A DNA stretch of 34,954 nt from Kamptonema formosum PCC 10802 (GCF_000332335.1 NZ_KB235948.1:2430096-2465049); one strand, 5' to 3'; positions 15,159 to 25,075 are shown, numbered from the stretch's first letter. Numbers and translations are program-made. The notes: generated by a model from the letters alone, not told the origin.

Positions 15159-15250
15159 CCCCCCCTTTTTTAGGGGGGCTAGGGGGCTAGGGGGCTAGGG
15201 CAGCTAGGGCAGCTAGGGCGGCTAGGGCGGCTAGGGCGGCTAGGGGGGGA
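15159..15250. repeat. G-rich tandem repeat (GGGGGCTA / GGGCGGCTA)
   Basis: A CCCCCC-TTTTTTA-GGGGGG hairpin is followed by eight units of 8-9 bp: about three (G)GGGGGCTA units, two GGGCAGCTA and three GGGCGGCTA. The first four G-runs separated by CTA fit an intramolecular G-quadruplex on the plus strand. It lies 220-310 bp upstream of ctaC (minus strand). The rest of 14938-15865 has no credible gene. Confidence 0.85.
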
Positions 15251-15761
15251 AGGGGGGGATCAATATCTTTACCTCACTCAGTTGTAATCTGCTATACCAG
15301 GTCACTGCTAGCCCTACTTCTTTCTTAAGGTAGATCCAAGTCAAGCTTTAAGTTGTTACGCTTGATCAATTTTATAAAATTATTACTTTTTTAGGAGGGT
15401 GCGACAAAATTTAATATTCATTTAATATTTTCTCCGGCCTCACCGGCACCGAAAAGCTCGCATCAGCCTTGACAAAACTTAAAAAATGTGCATTTCCTCT
15501 CCCCCTTGCTTTCCAGTACAGCAGATGCACCGGAAAGCTCTGCGATCTCCTCGCTGAATATATTCTATAGGCGCTGGGCACAAGCGTGCGAGCCTGCGAG
15601 CGTGATTCAGCTGAGGGGCGAGCGCTTATCAAAACACTATCCGATCAGTGACACCAGGTGAAGCTACTCCCTGTGTCAGGGGCTGTCACCTCCCTACCTG
15701 CTTTGGGCATTCTGTATTTATAATAACCTGGGAAGCCGGTCAAGGATTAAAAATCGAGGGG

Positions 15762-15810
15762 AAGAAACCGGGTTTCTGTTCCCCCAGACAAAAGAAACCC
15801 AGTTTCTCAG
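15762..15810. repeat. Split copy of the GAAACCCGGTTTC repeat
   Basis: AGAAACCGGGTTTCT and AGAAACCCAGTTTCT are separated by 15 bp, a diverged copy of the compact palindrome at 22329-22361, 29819-29851 and 33492-33522. It lies about 55 bp before the hemagglutinin gene. Short possible reading frames across 15411-15869 overlap this repeat and are not supported as genes. Confidence 0.8.
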
Positions 15811-15865
15811 CTTTGTTGACCGGCGCGAGCGTCTCCTGTCAACTTTATTTGCTGCAACCCCACCC

Positions 15866-18277
15866 ATGAAACTGCATCCTTACCTGTTCTGGATAGCCGG
15901 CTCACTTGGCATTTGCAGTCTGGCTGCTGTCAGTCCGGCCTTCGCGCAGCCCATTGCTGGCGATGGCACCCTGTCCACGGCAGTAACATCCCCAGACGGT
16001 CTGAATTATAGCATCACCGGCGGCTCAGTGGCGGGAGCTAATCTTTTTCACAGCTTCGGCCAGTTCTCTGTGCCGGCGGGGGGATCAGCTTCTTTCAACA
16101 CCCCTGCCAATATTGAGAATATTATTGGCCGGGTCACAGGGGGGTCAGCCTCCAACATTGACGGGTCGATCCGCGCGGCGGGAAGCGCTAACCTGTTTTT
16201 GATTAATCCCAGTGGCATTATTTTTGGCCCCAAGGCTCAACTCAATATCGGCGGTTCCTTTGTCGCTTCCACTGCCGGTGCGGTGACGTTTGCCGGCGGG
16301 ACACAGTTCAGTGCCAACCCTGCAGGTGCCCCTCCCTTGCTGACCGTTAGCGTGCCGGTGGGATTGCAGTATAGCACAGCAGCAGCAGGAATTAGCCTGC
16401 GGGGGTCAAATCTAGCAGTCTCTCCGGGTAAAACACTGGCGCTAATCGGCGGAGATGTGACACTTTCAGGTGGGAGTTTGAGGGCACCGGCAGGACGAAT
16501 TGAACTCGGAAGTGTTGCCGGCTCTGGTTTGGTTAGCCTCAATTCAACCCCGCCGGGTGGGTGGGCTTTAGGATATGAAGGGGTGCAAAACTTTCAGGAC
16601 ATCCAGCTAAACCAGGGATTTTCTGCCGATACCAGCGGCACCGGCGGCGGCGAGATTCAAGTGCGAGCGAGAGCGTTTCAACTCAGCGAAGGAGCGCGGA
16701 TTGTGGGTTTGACTCTGGGAGATTCGCCGGGAGGGACTTTAGCCATAAACGCTACCGAGTCAGTGGAACTCATTGGCACAGGAAACTATGCCGAGGACAT
16801 CCTCCGCTTTTTGACTGTTACCGTTACGCCGGCCAACCTGCCGGTCGGGTTATTTACCCTGAGTTTTGGTTCGGGCGCAGCGGGAAACGTGACGGTTAAC
16901 ACGCCAAAGTTCGTCGCCCGCAATGGGGCATTTGTGGCTACTTCTACAGTGGGGCAGGGGTCAGGAGGAAATCTGACTGTCAGCGCCTCTGACACCGTAG
17001 ACCTGACGGCTTCTGCTCTAATAACCGGCACCGGCAGTGCTGGAAATGCCGGCAACTTGACGATTGACACGGGGGCATTTATCGCGCGAGATAACGCCGC
17101 CGTGGGAACGGCTAGTGTCAGGTTAGGTCGGGCGGGAGAGATTGCCGTCAGCGCCACAAATTCGGTGCAGTTGGTCGGCAGCAATCCGATTCCGGTGCCG
17201 ACAACTGAGGGCTTATTCACCGGCTTTTTCAGCGTGACGCCAGCGGGAACAGGCGGAAATATCTCTGTAACAACTGGGCGGTTAGTCGTGAGCGGCGGTG
17301 CTGGAATCGCCGCTGGCAGTCGTACCGGAACGGGCGGGAATATAACGGTGACGGCAACAGATGCAGTGGAAATCATCGGAAAATCGCCCAACGGTTTGCA
17401 CTCCAGCGCCATCACTGCTAATATCCTGGCGGTGGCGGAGCGGGGGGGAAATTTCAGCCTGCGAACGAGCCGGTTGATTCTCCGGGATGGGGGGACAATC
17501 GCTGTCCGCAGTCAAGGCACAGGAAATGCCGGCAGCATAGATATCGCCGCTGACTCTATCCGTCTGGAGAATCGGGGAACCATCGCCGCAACTTCAAGCG
17601 TATCGGGGGAGGGGGGGAATATTCAGCTCTCCGCGCAATCTTTGCTGCTGCGAAACAGTACAATTTCCGCAGAAGCCGGCACTGCAAGCGGTGTGGGAAA
17701 TGGCGGCAACCTGACCGCCGAAACCGGCACCTTGGTTGCTCTGGAAGGCAGCCAAATTAGCGCCAATGCCTTTCAGGGAAACGGGGGGAATATCGACATC
17801 ACGACCAAAGGTATTTTTCTTTCTGCGGACAGTGCCATTACGGCCAGCTCCCAGTTGGGAATTAGCGGTCAGGTGAAGATTAACACACCCGATAGTGACC
17901 CCACCAAAGGATTGGTTGTCTTGCCAATCGAGGGAGTTAATGTCGAAGGACTGGTTACTACCGGCTGTTCGGCAGGGGGGCCGGCGGCGTCGAGCCAATT
18001 TATCGTTACCGGTCGGGGTGGACTGCCTCCCAATCCTGAAGGGACACTCAGCAATGAGCCGGTGCTGGCAGACTTGAGGACAGTGCCGGTGGGAAGCGAG
18101 AGCAATTTACCGGATGCCGGTTTTTCCACCCCCCTAACTCAGTCCCCTCCCGCTCCGATAGTGGAAGCCAGTGGCTGGACAGTCAATTCTGAAGGTAAGA
18201 TTATGCTGACGGCTTCTGCGCCTAATGTTACACCCAAAAACCCTTGGTTGACCGCACCTCACTGTCAGAGACACTAA
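15866..18277 (+). CDS. Filamentous hemagglutinin-type TpsA exoprotein
   Basis: 803 residues. A signal peptide at 1-27 is cut after AFA. The TPS secretion domain at about 30-170 has the NPxG-type motif NPSGIIFGPKAQLNIGGSF and the pattern G-S-x-x-x-x-F that starts a right-handed beta helix. The remainder is Gly/Asn/Thr-rich with repeated GGNITVTATDAVEI-like rungs, ending in a short polar tail. Family members are exported through a TpsB (FhaC/ShlB) pore and stay on or leave the cell surface. No TpsB gene is in this window. The start has no Shine-Dalgarno but is fixed by the signal peptide. Next genes rightward are a CHAT peptidase and a DUF928 protein, a recurring cyanobacterial neighbourhood. 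Confidence 0.93.
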   Translation: MKLHPYLFWIAGSLGICSLAAVSPAFAQPIAGDGTLSTAVTSPDGLNYSITGGSVAGANLFHSFGQFSVPAGGSASFNTPANIENIIGRVTGGSASNIDGSIRAAGSANLFLINPSGIIFGPKAQLNIGGSFVASTAGAVTFAGGTQFSANPAGAPPLLTVSVPVGLQYSTAAAGISLRGSNLAVSPGKTLALIGGDVTLSGGSLRAPAGRIELGSVAGSGLVSLNSTPPGGWALGYEGVQNFQDIQLNQGFSADTSGTGGGEIQVRARAFQLSEGARIVGLTLGDSPGGTLAINATESVELIGTGNYAEDILRFLTVTVTPANLPVGLFTLSFGSGAAGNVTVNTPKFVARNGAFVATSTVGQGSGGNLTVSASDTVDLTASALITGTGSAGNAGNLTIDTGAFIARDNAAVGTASVRLGRAGEIAVSATNSVQLVGSNPIPVPTTEGLFTGFFSVTPAGTGGNISVTTGRLVVSGGAGIAAGSRTGTGGNITVTATDAVEIIGKSPNGLHSSAITANILAVAERGGNFSLRTSRLILRDGGTIAVRSQGTGNAGSIDIAADSIRLENRGTIAATSSVSGEGGNIQLSAQSLLLRNSTISAEAGTASGVGNGGNLTAETGTLVALEGSQISANAFQGNGGNIDITTKGIFLSADSAITASSQLGISGQVKINTPDSDPTKGLVVLPIEGVNVEGLVTTGCSAGGPAASSQFIVTGRGGLPPNPEGTLSNEPVLADLRTVPVGSESNLPDAGFSTPLTQSPPAPIVEASGWTVNSEGKIMLTASAPNVTPKNPWLTAPHCQRH

Positions 18278-18309
18278 GATCGGGTTGGGTTGAATATCTG
18301 TAATCTCTT

Positions 18310-18409
18310 GTTCGTAGTTGGGCTGAAGCCCAAAGTTCGTAGTTGGGCTGAAGCCCAAAGTTCGTAGTTGGGCTGAAGCCCAAAGTTCGTAGTTGGGCTG
18401 AAGCCCAAT
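18310..18409. repeat. Palindromic tandem array B (4 units)
   Basis: Four identical 25-bp units GTTCGTAGTTGGG.. with core TTGGGCTGAAGCCCAA. The central dinucleotide is GA, where arrays A and D mostly have TT and array C has mostly TC. The array lies between the hemagglutinin gene and the CHAT gene and is followed by the shared flank at 18417-18442. Confidence 0.95.
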
Positions 18410-18416
18410 CTGCGTG

Positions 18417-18442
18417 CCTCGTAAGAGCGCATAATTTTCATT
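18417..18442. repeat. Conserved flank of array B
   Basis: CCTCGTAAGAGCGC plus ATAATTTTCATT, nearly identical to 268-293 after array A. Sequence then passes into part of the GGCTGGGAACG / GAGG..CTGCCTCC dispersed repeat. Confidence 0.85.
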
Positions 18443-18593
18443 CAGGCTGGGAACGCTACTCTGGAGGATCTGCCTCCTTTCGACCGCAAGCATATTAAAA
18501 GCCTGAGAGCTTAGAAAGGTGCGTAACGCGCTTCGCATTACGCTACAATATAAAGGGCAAATTTTTCAATTTAATCAAGTTTACTGAGCCAAA

Positions 18594-21215
18594 GTGCTGT
18601 TAAAAAACCTTATGAATGGTTCGCATTTGATACAAGCCTGTCGCCGAGTGCTGGCATTCGCACTTTGGGTTTTATTCGGGCTGATTTCAAGCCTGTCCCT
18701 TCCGGGCTGGGCAGTTCTACCGGCTGTGACACAAGCTCGGGAAGTCATTTCTACGGTTCAGAGTTTGCCGGCTGTCGCACAGCAGGAGCGAGAGGGTAGA
18801 AAATTTTACGAAACAGGAGAGTTTTCCGAAGCAGTAAAAGTCTGGCAAGAAGTAGCCCAGACCTATCAAGACCGAGGGGATGCGCTAAACCGAGCGAGAG
18901 TGTTGAACAATCTCTCGTTTGCTTATCAGCAGCTCGGACAGTGGGAGCGAGCGAAAGAGGCGCTCGCCGAAAGCTTGAAACTGTTGCAAGCAGCACAGAT
19001 AAGTAATTCTAAAGAGCAATTGAACATCCTCGCTCAAGCCTTAAATAGCCAAGGCAGCCTGCAATTAGCGCTGGGACAGCCAGAACAAGCTCTTGCAACT
19101 TGGCAGCAGGCTGAGGTAAAATATACAGGAGCCGGTGACGAGCTTGGCGCTATTCGCAGCCAAATCAACCAGAGCCTAGCTCTAAAAGCATTAGGGCTTT
19201 ACCGGCGAGCGCTAGCGACCTTAACCCAAGTGCGCAGATCCCTTGATAAGCAGCCAGACTCTTTGCTCAAAGCAGCCGGATTGGATAGCCTTGGCAGCAC
19301 CCTGCGCCTGATTGGGGATTTAGAACAATCCCAGCAAGTGTTGCAGCAAAGTTTAATTATAGCTAAAAAACTGAAATCTGCGCCAGAAATTGCAGCTGCA
19401 CTATTCAGTTTAGGCGACACTGCCCGCAGCCGGCAGGACGCCAAAGCCGCGCTAGAATTATACCAGCAAGCTGGGAAAATTTCTCCCGCTCAAATAACAA
19501 AGATAAAAGCAAAATTGAATCAACTCAGCTTATTGGTAGAAACTGAGCAATGGTCAGGCGCTCAGGCAATGTGGCCGCAAATTGAGCCGCAGATTGCCAA
19601 TCTGCCCCCCAGTCGGGCAGCGATTTACGCTCAAATTAACTTGGCGCACAGTCTGACCCAACTGAAACAGAATACTGCCGCAAATATCCCTACTTGGCCA
19701 GCAATTGCCCAGCTAGTAGCGAACAGCGCCCAACAGGCAAAAAGCCTGGGAGACCGGCGATCATACGCCCTAGCGCTTGGCATTCTCGGTGGGGTGTACG
19801 AACAAACCAAGCAGTGGTCGAGCGCTCGCGAACTGACTGAGGAAGCGCTACTTTTATCTCAAGGGATTAACGCTCCGGACATTGCCTATCGCTGGCACTG
19901 GCAATTAGGGCGACTCCTGAAAGTTCAGGGAGATATTAAGGGAGCGATTGCGGCGTACACCCAGGCGGTGAGCGCCCTCCAGTCTTTGCGCAGCGATTTA
20001 GTTGCTATCAATCCAGACATTCAGTTTTCGTTTCGGGAAAGTGTCGAGCCGGTGTACCGGCAACTTGTCAGCCTGCTCTTGCAACCGGGCGATATAGAAC
20101 CCAGCCAGCAAAACCTGCTCCTAGCCCGCAACGTCATTGAATCTTTGCAATTAGCGGAGCTGGACAACTTCTTCCGAGAAGCCTGCTTGGATACGAAACC
20201 GGCGCAGATCGATAGAGTCGATCCGCAAACCGCTGTCATCTATCCAATTATTTTGCCAGATCGCTTAGAAGTGATTCTCAGCTTGCCGCAAAAACCCCTG
20301 CGCCACTACGCAACTTTCCTGTCCGACAGCGAAGTTGAGAGCGTCGCAGAGAAGTTTCGACAAGCCTTAGTCATTCGCAGCAAACGCGAGTATGCGCCCT
20401 TTGCCCAGCAAGTGTATGACTGGCTGATCCGTCCGGCTGAAACAGACTTAGCAAACAGTGGCGTCAAGACATTGGTGTTTGTGCTGGATGGCTCCTTGCG
20501 GAATATCCCTATGGCAGCCCTGAACGACGGCAAGCAGTATCTCATTGAAAAGTATAGCATCGCTCTGACACCAGGACTGCAGCTGCTAGACCCCAAACAG
20601 TTGCAGCGAGGAAAGATCCGGGTACTCGGTGCGGGGCTCACTCAAGCGCGGCAGGGATTTCCTCCCCTCGAGAACGTGGCGCGGGAATTAAAAGAAATCA
20701 AGTCTGAAGTGCCCAGTGTTGTTTTGCTCGATCGGGACTTTACCCGCCAAAATCTGCAAGGTAAAATTAAATCAGCGGATTTCGATATCGTTCACATTGC
20801 CACCCACGGCAAGTTCAGCTCCAAAGCCGCAGAGACATTCATTCTGGCTTGGGATGACCGGCTCAGCATCAATCAGCTGGATAGCTTGCTCGAATCGAGC
20901 GAGGAAAACAGGCAGCAGCCGGTGGAATTGCTCGTTTTCAGCGCCTGTGAGACGGCAGCGGGGGATAAGCGAGCTGCTCTGGGAATTGCGGGAATGGCGG
21001 TGCGGGCTGGAGCTCGCAGCACCGTAGCAACGCTGTGGGCTGTCAATGATGCTGCTACTGTTGAGCTGATGAGTCAGTTCTATAAGGAGTTAACGAGCAC
21101 CAAAGAAACTAAAGCAGAAGTGCTCCGTCGCGCCCAACTATCTCTTTTGCGGAATCCGCTGTACAAACATCCAATTTTCTGGGCACCTTACATCTTAGTG
21201 GGGAATTGGCTGTAG
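18594..21215 (+). CDS. Exported TPR-CHAT caspase-like peptidase
   Basis: 873 residues from GTG 18594; an ATG at 18612 would remove six residues and neither has a clear ribosome site. Residues about 17-40 are a hydrophobic signal peptide ending near LPGWAV. TPR repeats span about 60-470. The CHAT domain spans about 560-873, with the expected catalytic dyad His738 in HIATHG and Cys785 in FSACETA. The end PIFWAPYILVGNW is the family C-terminal signature. CHAT is a caspase/gingipain-fold cysteine protease. Export makes this different from cytoplasmic CRISPR-linked TPR-CHAT. Its partner could be the upstream hemagglutinin or an envelope protein; the substrate is unknown. Confidence 0.93.
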   Translation: MLLKNLMNGSHLIQACRRVLAFALWVLFGLISSLSLPGWAVLPAVTQAREVISTVQSLPAVAQQEREGRKFYETGEFSEAVKVWQEVAQTYQDRGDALNRARVLNNLSFAYQQLGQWERAKEALAESLKLLQAAQISNSKEQLNILAQALNSQGSLQLALGQPEQALATWQQAEVKYTGAGDELGAIRSQINQSLALKALGLYRRALATLTQVRRSLDKQPDSLLKAAGLDSLGSTLRLIGDLEQSQQVLQQSLIIAKKLKSAPEIAAALFSLGDTARSRQDAKAALELYQQAGKISPAQITKIKAKLNQLSLLVETEQWSGAQAMWPQIEPQIANLPPSRAAIYAQINLAHSLTQLKQNTAANIPTWPAIAQLVANSAQQAKSLGDRRSYALALGILGGVYEQTKQWSSARELTEEALLLSQGINAPDIAYRWHWQLGRLLKVQGDIKGAIAAYTQAVSALQSLRSDLVAINPDIQFSFRESVEPVYRQLVSLLLQPGDIEPSQQNLLLARNVIESLQLAELDNFFREACLDTKPAQIDRVDPQTAVIYPIILPDRLEVILSLPQKPLRHYATFLSDSEVESVAEKFRQALVIRSKREYAPFAQQVYDWLIRPAETDLANSGVKTLVFVLDGSLRNIPMAALNDGKQYLIEKYSIALTPGLQLLDPKQLQRGKIRVLGAGLTQARQGFPPLENVARELKEIKSEVPSVVLLDRDFTRQNLQGKIKSADFDIVHIATHGKFSSKAAETFILAWDDRLSINQLDSLLESSEENRQQPVELLVFSACETAAGDKRAALGIAGMAVRAGARSTVATLWAVNDAATVELMSQFYKELTSTKETKAEVLRRAQLSLLRNPLYKHPIFWAPYILVGNWL

Positions 21216-21265
21216 CCCTCTCTAGCGGTTTCCCGAAAACTAACCAGAATAAGAGCCGTTTTTGC

Positions 21266-21386
21266 TTGATTAGGAGGCAGAGCCTCCTCCTGGCATTCCC
21301 AGCCTGAGGCTGGGAACGAGAAAACGAGAAAAGAAGAAGAAAGCCCCCTCCCCGTTCACGGGGAGGGGGTTGGGGGTGGGGTTTCC
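21266..21386. repeat. Two dispersed repeats back to back
   Basis: GGAGGCAGAGCCTCC and TTCCCAGCCTGAGGCTGGGAA (to about 21320) are followed by an AACGAGAAAA-like run and by the CCCCCTCCCCG / CGGGGAGGGGG repeat at 21343-21386. The block fills the gap between convergent genes and may end transcripts from both. The same pairing of GGGAACGAG with AACGAGAAAA words is seen at 6450-6480. Confidence 0.9.
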
Positions 21387-21427
21387 GAGGCAGCAAATAG
21401 TTTTGCCCGGAAACGAGGAATTGGGGA

Positions 21428-22183
21428 TCATTTGGCGTCAGAGTGGATTCTGACTGCCGGCTCATTTGAACTGGAATATTCGAGCAGGGGTTCTACTGCA
21501 ATTGTGTCTAAGCCAACAGACTGCAATAGCTTTATCCACCGCTCGGCTATCGCTGAATCATCAGGGCGCTCGCGGCGCAGCTGAGCCAGCGTTACAAGTG
21601 CGTCGTGCCAAAGAGCCGCTGAGACATACAGGGCAGCACGCTCATCTGGCGGTGCCTTTTCTAACTTTGCAGCGAGAGCGGGATTAGGCTCAACTCGCTG
21701 AATCCAGCCGTCTACAGACACATCTTCAGCCCGGTTTTTTGGATCGCAAAGGATCGAAAAGTACCACTGGTAATTCTTGCCAATTTCTAAGGGCGGCAAT
21801 TCGCCCGCCGGCAGGCTGAGACTAATAATTCCTGACGCGCCAGTCACCGTTAAGGTTTTTTCATAAACCTGGCTGTCCTTCTCGTCTCGCAGCACAAACT
21901 CCACCGTTTTTGGGGTAGGGCTTTCGGGAACATAGAAAAAGAACGTTGGATAGGCAGCTGCAGTTAAGCCGAGATTATTTTGTGGAATCAAGGCAGTGAG
22001 CTGCTTCTCAGTAGCGGGACAGGTTCCCCGCGTTCCGCCTCCGACTCGCCGGCCAGGCAAGCCCTCTCTTGATGACTCATCTTTTTCTGCCAGCCCCCGC
22101 TGTGGGAACCCCCACGATAAAGCCAGCAAAGATGCCAGACAGACAGCTGTGAGCGCTTTGGTTCTCATAATTTTGCCCAACAT
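21428..22183 (-). CDS. DUF928 family exported protein
   Basis: 251 residues from ATG 22183, which has GGAG 6 bases upstream; a TTG at 22195 is less likely. A signal peptide covers about 1-33 (hydrophobic VCLASLLALSWGF). The DUF928 signature is clear: GLPGRRVGGGTRGTC, ALIPQNNLGLT and YPTFFFYVPES, followed by a beta-rich region and a helical C-terminus (ALWHDALVTLAQLRRERP). Function is unknown; in cyanobacteria it often lies beside CHAT, CHASE2 and hemagglutinin-type genes. It is convergent with the CHAT gene and on the same strand as the CHASE2 gene, which precedes it by 285 bp. Confidence 0.9.
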   Translation of the reverse strand: MLGKIMRTKALTAVCLASLLALSWGFPQRGLAEKDESSREGLPGRRVGGGTRGTCPATEKQLTALIPQNNLGLTAAAYPTFFFYVPESPTPKTVEFVLRDEKDSQVYEKTLTVTGASGIISLSLPAGELPPLEIGKNYQWYFSILCDPKNRAEDVSVDGWIQRVEPNPALAAKLEKAPPDERAALYVSAALWHDALVTLAQLRRERPDDSAIAERWIKLLQSVGLDTIAVEPLLEYSSSNEPAVRIHSDAK

Positions 22184-22328
22184 AGGGATCTCCAATTGCT
22201 TGAATTAGGTTTATCTTCCATTCATTTGTAGTGAGGGCTTCAGTCCTCCGCCCTCTCTGGTTTTAGCGCCGCGCCTTATACCAAGTTGGAATAGATATAG
22301 CGGTTCTCAGTTGGATAAACTATGGCCC

Positions 22329-22361
22329 AGAAACCCGGTTTCTTTAAGAAACCGGGTTTCT
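22329..22361. repeat. Compact palindrome AGAAACCCGG-CCGGGTTTCT
   Basis: A 33-bp near-perfect palindrome: AGAAACCCGGTTTCT, TTA, AGAAACCGGGTTTCT. Each half is itself a palindrome. It lies downstream of the CHASE2 gene and upstream of the DUF928 gene. Nearby ATAGCGGTTCT words (22299-22309) also recur beside the copy at 33492. Confidence 0.9.
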
Positions 22362-22468
22362 CAGTACCGAAACGCTATAGGATTTTTTTCTGAGCTGAAA
22401 AGGCTGCAGCCTTTTTCAATCCCCAATCCAAAATCCAAAATCCAAAATTGGTATGGCTGGACACCTAG

Positions 22469-25075
22469 CTACAGGTTCTTCACCTCCTGGGGTTCTGCGG
22501 CGAGTAATGCTGATGCCGCCGAGCTATCCACCGGCTTAGAGAAAAAATAGCCCTGTCCGTATTCGCAGTTCAGCGCCTGCAGCTGTGCGAGTTGCGCGGC
22601 AGTTTCCACCCCCTCGGCAATCACATCCATACCCAAGTTGTGACTGAGCATTATGATGGTCTGAACGATCGCCGCATCGTCGCTGGTATCCCCCATGCGG
22701 CTGACGAAAGAGCGGTCTACCTTCAAGGTATCCACAGGAAAGCGGTGCAGATAGCTCAAGGAGGAATATCCAGTCCCAAAATCGTCAATGCTCAATCGCA
22801 ACTTTAAGGCTTTCAGGCGCAAAAGCAGGGCAATTGCGGACTCCACATCAGTCATAGCGACACTTTCTGTTATTTCTAGCTTCAAATTGCGACCATCGGC
22901 ACCCGCTGTTTTCAGGGTCTGTTCAATTTGCTCCACCAAATCCGGTTGGGAAAACTGCAGGGGGGAAAGGTTGACGCTTATTGTCAGCTGTGCGGCTGTG
23001 GCAAATTGCGCTTGCCAGACACGCAACTGGCGACAGGCTTCTTGGAAGATCCACTGACCCAGGGGAACAATCAGCCCCGTTTCTTCCGCTAGGGGAATAA
23101 ACTCTGCCGGTGAGACTAATCCGTGCTGGGGGTGCTGCCAGCGCACCAGGGCTTCAAAACCGGCAATCCTGCCGGTTTTTAGCGACACAATCGGCTGGTA
23201 GTGCAGCCGGAACTCCTGCATTTCCAGCGCCTGGCGCAGGTCTGTCTCTAACTGCAAACGCCTGACGAGTTGCAGGTGCATCCCCGTCGCGAAAACCTCA
23301 TATCGCGCTTGGCCTAGGGTTTTAGCCCGATACATGGCTGTGTGGGCGTCCCGCAGCAAATCCTCTGGCTTGTACTGGCGCTCGGCTTGGTTGAGGGCAA
23401 TGCCAATGTGAAAACTTGTGAATATCTCTTGCCCGTTTAATCTGAACGGTAATCTCATTTCTTTTTGCAGCCGGTCAGCCACGCCGGTCGCCTCACTGAC
23501 ATCGCTAATATCTTCCAGCAAGATGGCAAACTCGTCTCCCGCCACCCGGGCAATTGTGTCCGTGCTGCGCAGACATACTTTTAACCTGTACGCCACATTT
23601 ACTAGCAGTTTATCCGCTGTTCTGTGCCCCATGCTGTCAATGACAGTCTGAAAGCGCTCCAGATCCAAAAACAGTACAGCAATCAGAGCGTTTTTCCGCT
23701 GTTTTGTGCGGGCGAGCGCCCCAGAGAGGCGCTGCAAAAACTGCTCCCGGTTTGGCAGCCCTGTTAAGGTATCGTGAAAAGCGTTGTAGAGTAACTTATA
23801 AGCCAAAATACTCCCGCCGGCGGTCACCAGTGCCAGTGCTGGCGGGATCAGCGGTATCCAGCCGGCTTGTGTGAAAATACCAAAGCAAATTCCAAACAAA
23901 CCGCCCAGCGCCACTGTCCCAGCCAGCCCGAGAGACAGCGGATGCTGGATGCGCCATGCCAGCAATCCCCCGACCCCAGCCCAGGCCCATATCCAAACCG
24001 CTTCCCCCCACTTTGGCCAAAACCAAAACAGCGGTCGCTCATCGAGGACTGTACTGAGAATTTGGCTCGTGAGTTGGGCGTGAATTTCCACTCCCGGCAG
24101 CATCCCAGCGTTTTCTTGAAAAGCAGCACTGTAGGGGGTAAAAAAGCCATCTTTAAGGCTGGGGGCTGTAGTGCCAATTAGCACCACTTTATCTTTTACC
24201 CAAGCTGGGTCGATCTCTCCTTTTAAAACTTGTGCCAGCGTAACCTGCCGCGCTACATGCCGGGGCGAGCGATAAGAAATCAATACCTGATAGCCGGCGG
24301 CATCAAGATTTTGATACCCGCCGGAATTGGCATTTAAAGGTATAAATTCTGCCGGCCCCAGCAGGAGGCGGTCGGGTTTAATCTTGAGGGAGATGCCCCG
24401 CTTTTCTAAATAATGAAGGCTCAAGCGTAAGGAAAACGAATAAAATTTTTGCTTCCCCAAGAAGGCATACATGAAATTGCGGCGCAGAACTCCATCGGGG
24501 TCGAGGACTAAATCATTGAAACCGATGCGCTCTTCCGGTAAAGTGTGAAATGCCGGCACGGCTTCAGTCTCTGAATCGCTAAGTTTAGAGATCGCCATCA
24601 GATTGGGAGCCATAAGTTGCTTCAGCAGCGCCTCATGGCCGGGGGGGTGCGGGATATTGCGATATAAATCTAAACCAATAACTTCAGGCTGGTACTGTTG
24701 CAGTTTTTCTAATAATTCGGCCAGAGTCTTGTCAGTTAGGGGCCATTGGTTCTGCGCTTGGATATCTGATTCTGCGATCCCCACAACTAACAGGCGGGGA
24801 TCGGGCCCGGCATCCGGCTGTAACTGCACCATTCGGTCGAAGGCCACCAGCTCCAGAAACTGCAAACCTCCAAGCTGTCTGGCTCCTAGCACCAATCCCG
24901 TCACGAGTGCGCTGGCAATCACAACCGATTGCCCCAAGCTCAGCGCTGCAACCGGCCTGTTTCTCCTGGGGATACAGCGGTTAACTGCAGACTGCAGGGA
25001 ACCCAACGTTCTGTGACAGCAGAGTTTTTGCTCCCACCCACAGAGAAATTCCCAATAGCGACACTTTCCCATCAT
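22469..25075 (-). CDS. CHASE2 GGDEF-EAL membrane protein
   Basis: 868 residues from ATG 25075; a TTG at 25090 would add five. A cytoplasmic head of about 45 residues precedes one helix (SVVIASALVTGLVLG). A CHASE2 extracytoplasmic sensor follows at about 65-335 (QFLELVAFDRM, VVGIAESD, VIGLDLYRN, VVLIGTTAPSLKD are family hallmarks). Three membrane helices follow at about 355-430. GGDEF lies at about 435-595 with the motif AGDEF near 511, a variant seen in some active cyclases. EAL lies at about 615-850 with EALVRW near 640, the DDFGTGYSS loop and EGVET. It could make and/or break c-di-GMP. It is 77-92 bp downstream of a second GGDEF-EAL gene, probably co-transcribed. Confidence 0.93.
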   Translation of the reverse strand: MMGKCRYWEFLCGWEQKLCCHRTLGSLQSAVNRCIPRRNRPVAALSLGQSVVIASALVTGLVLGARQLGGLQFLELVAFDRMVQLQPDAGPDPRLLVVGIAESDIQAQNQWPLTDKTLAELLEKLQQYQPEVIGLDLYRNIPHPPGHEALLKQLMAPNLMAISKLSDSETEAVPAFHTLPEERIGFNDLVLDPDGVLRRNFMYAFLGKQKFYSFSLRLSLHYLEKRGISLKIKPDRLLLGPAEFIPLNANSGGYQNLDAAGYQVLISYRSPRHVARQVTLAQVLKGEIDPAWVKDKVVLIGTTAPSLKDGFFTPYSAAFQENAGMLPGVEIHAQLTSQILSTVLDERPLFWFWPKWGEAVWIWAWAGVGGLLAWRIQHPLSLGLAGTVALGGLFGICFGIFTQAGWIPLIPPALALVTAGGSILAYKLLYNAFHDTLTGLPNREQFLQRLSGALARTKQRKNALIAVLFLDLERFQTVIDSMGHRTADKLLVNVAYRLKVCLRSTDTIARVAGDEFAILLEDISDVSEATGVADRLQKEMRLPFRLNGQEIFTSFHIGIALNQAERQYKPEDLLRDAHTAMYRAKTLGQARYEVFATGMHLQLVRRLQLETDLRQALEMQEFRLHYQPIVSLKTGRIAGFEALVRWQHPQHGLVSPAEFIPLAEETGLIVPLGQWIFQEACRQLRVWQAQFATAAQLTISVNLSPLQFSQPDLVEQIEQTLKTAGADGRNLKLEITESVAMTDVESAIALLLRLKALKLRLSIDDFGTGYSSLSYLHRFPVDTLKVDRSFVSRMGDTSDDAAIVQTIIMLSHNLGMDVIAEGVETAAQLAQLQALNCEYGQGYFFSKPVDSSAASALLAAEPQEVKNL

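Noticed and set aside
15411-15869. Small frames on both strands before the hemagglutinin gene
   Set aside because: They run through the GAAACCGGGTTTC repeat and show no ribosome site or protein-like composition.
18594-21215. CRISPR-linked (type III-E) TPR-CHAT
   Set aside because: A signal peptide is present and no gRAMP/Cas genes or array are nearby; the neighbours are surface-protein genes.
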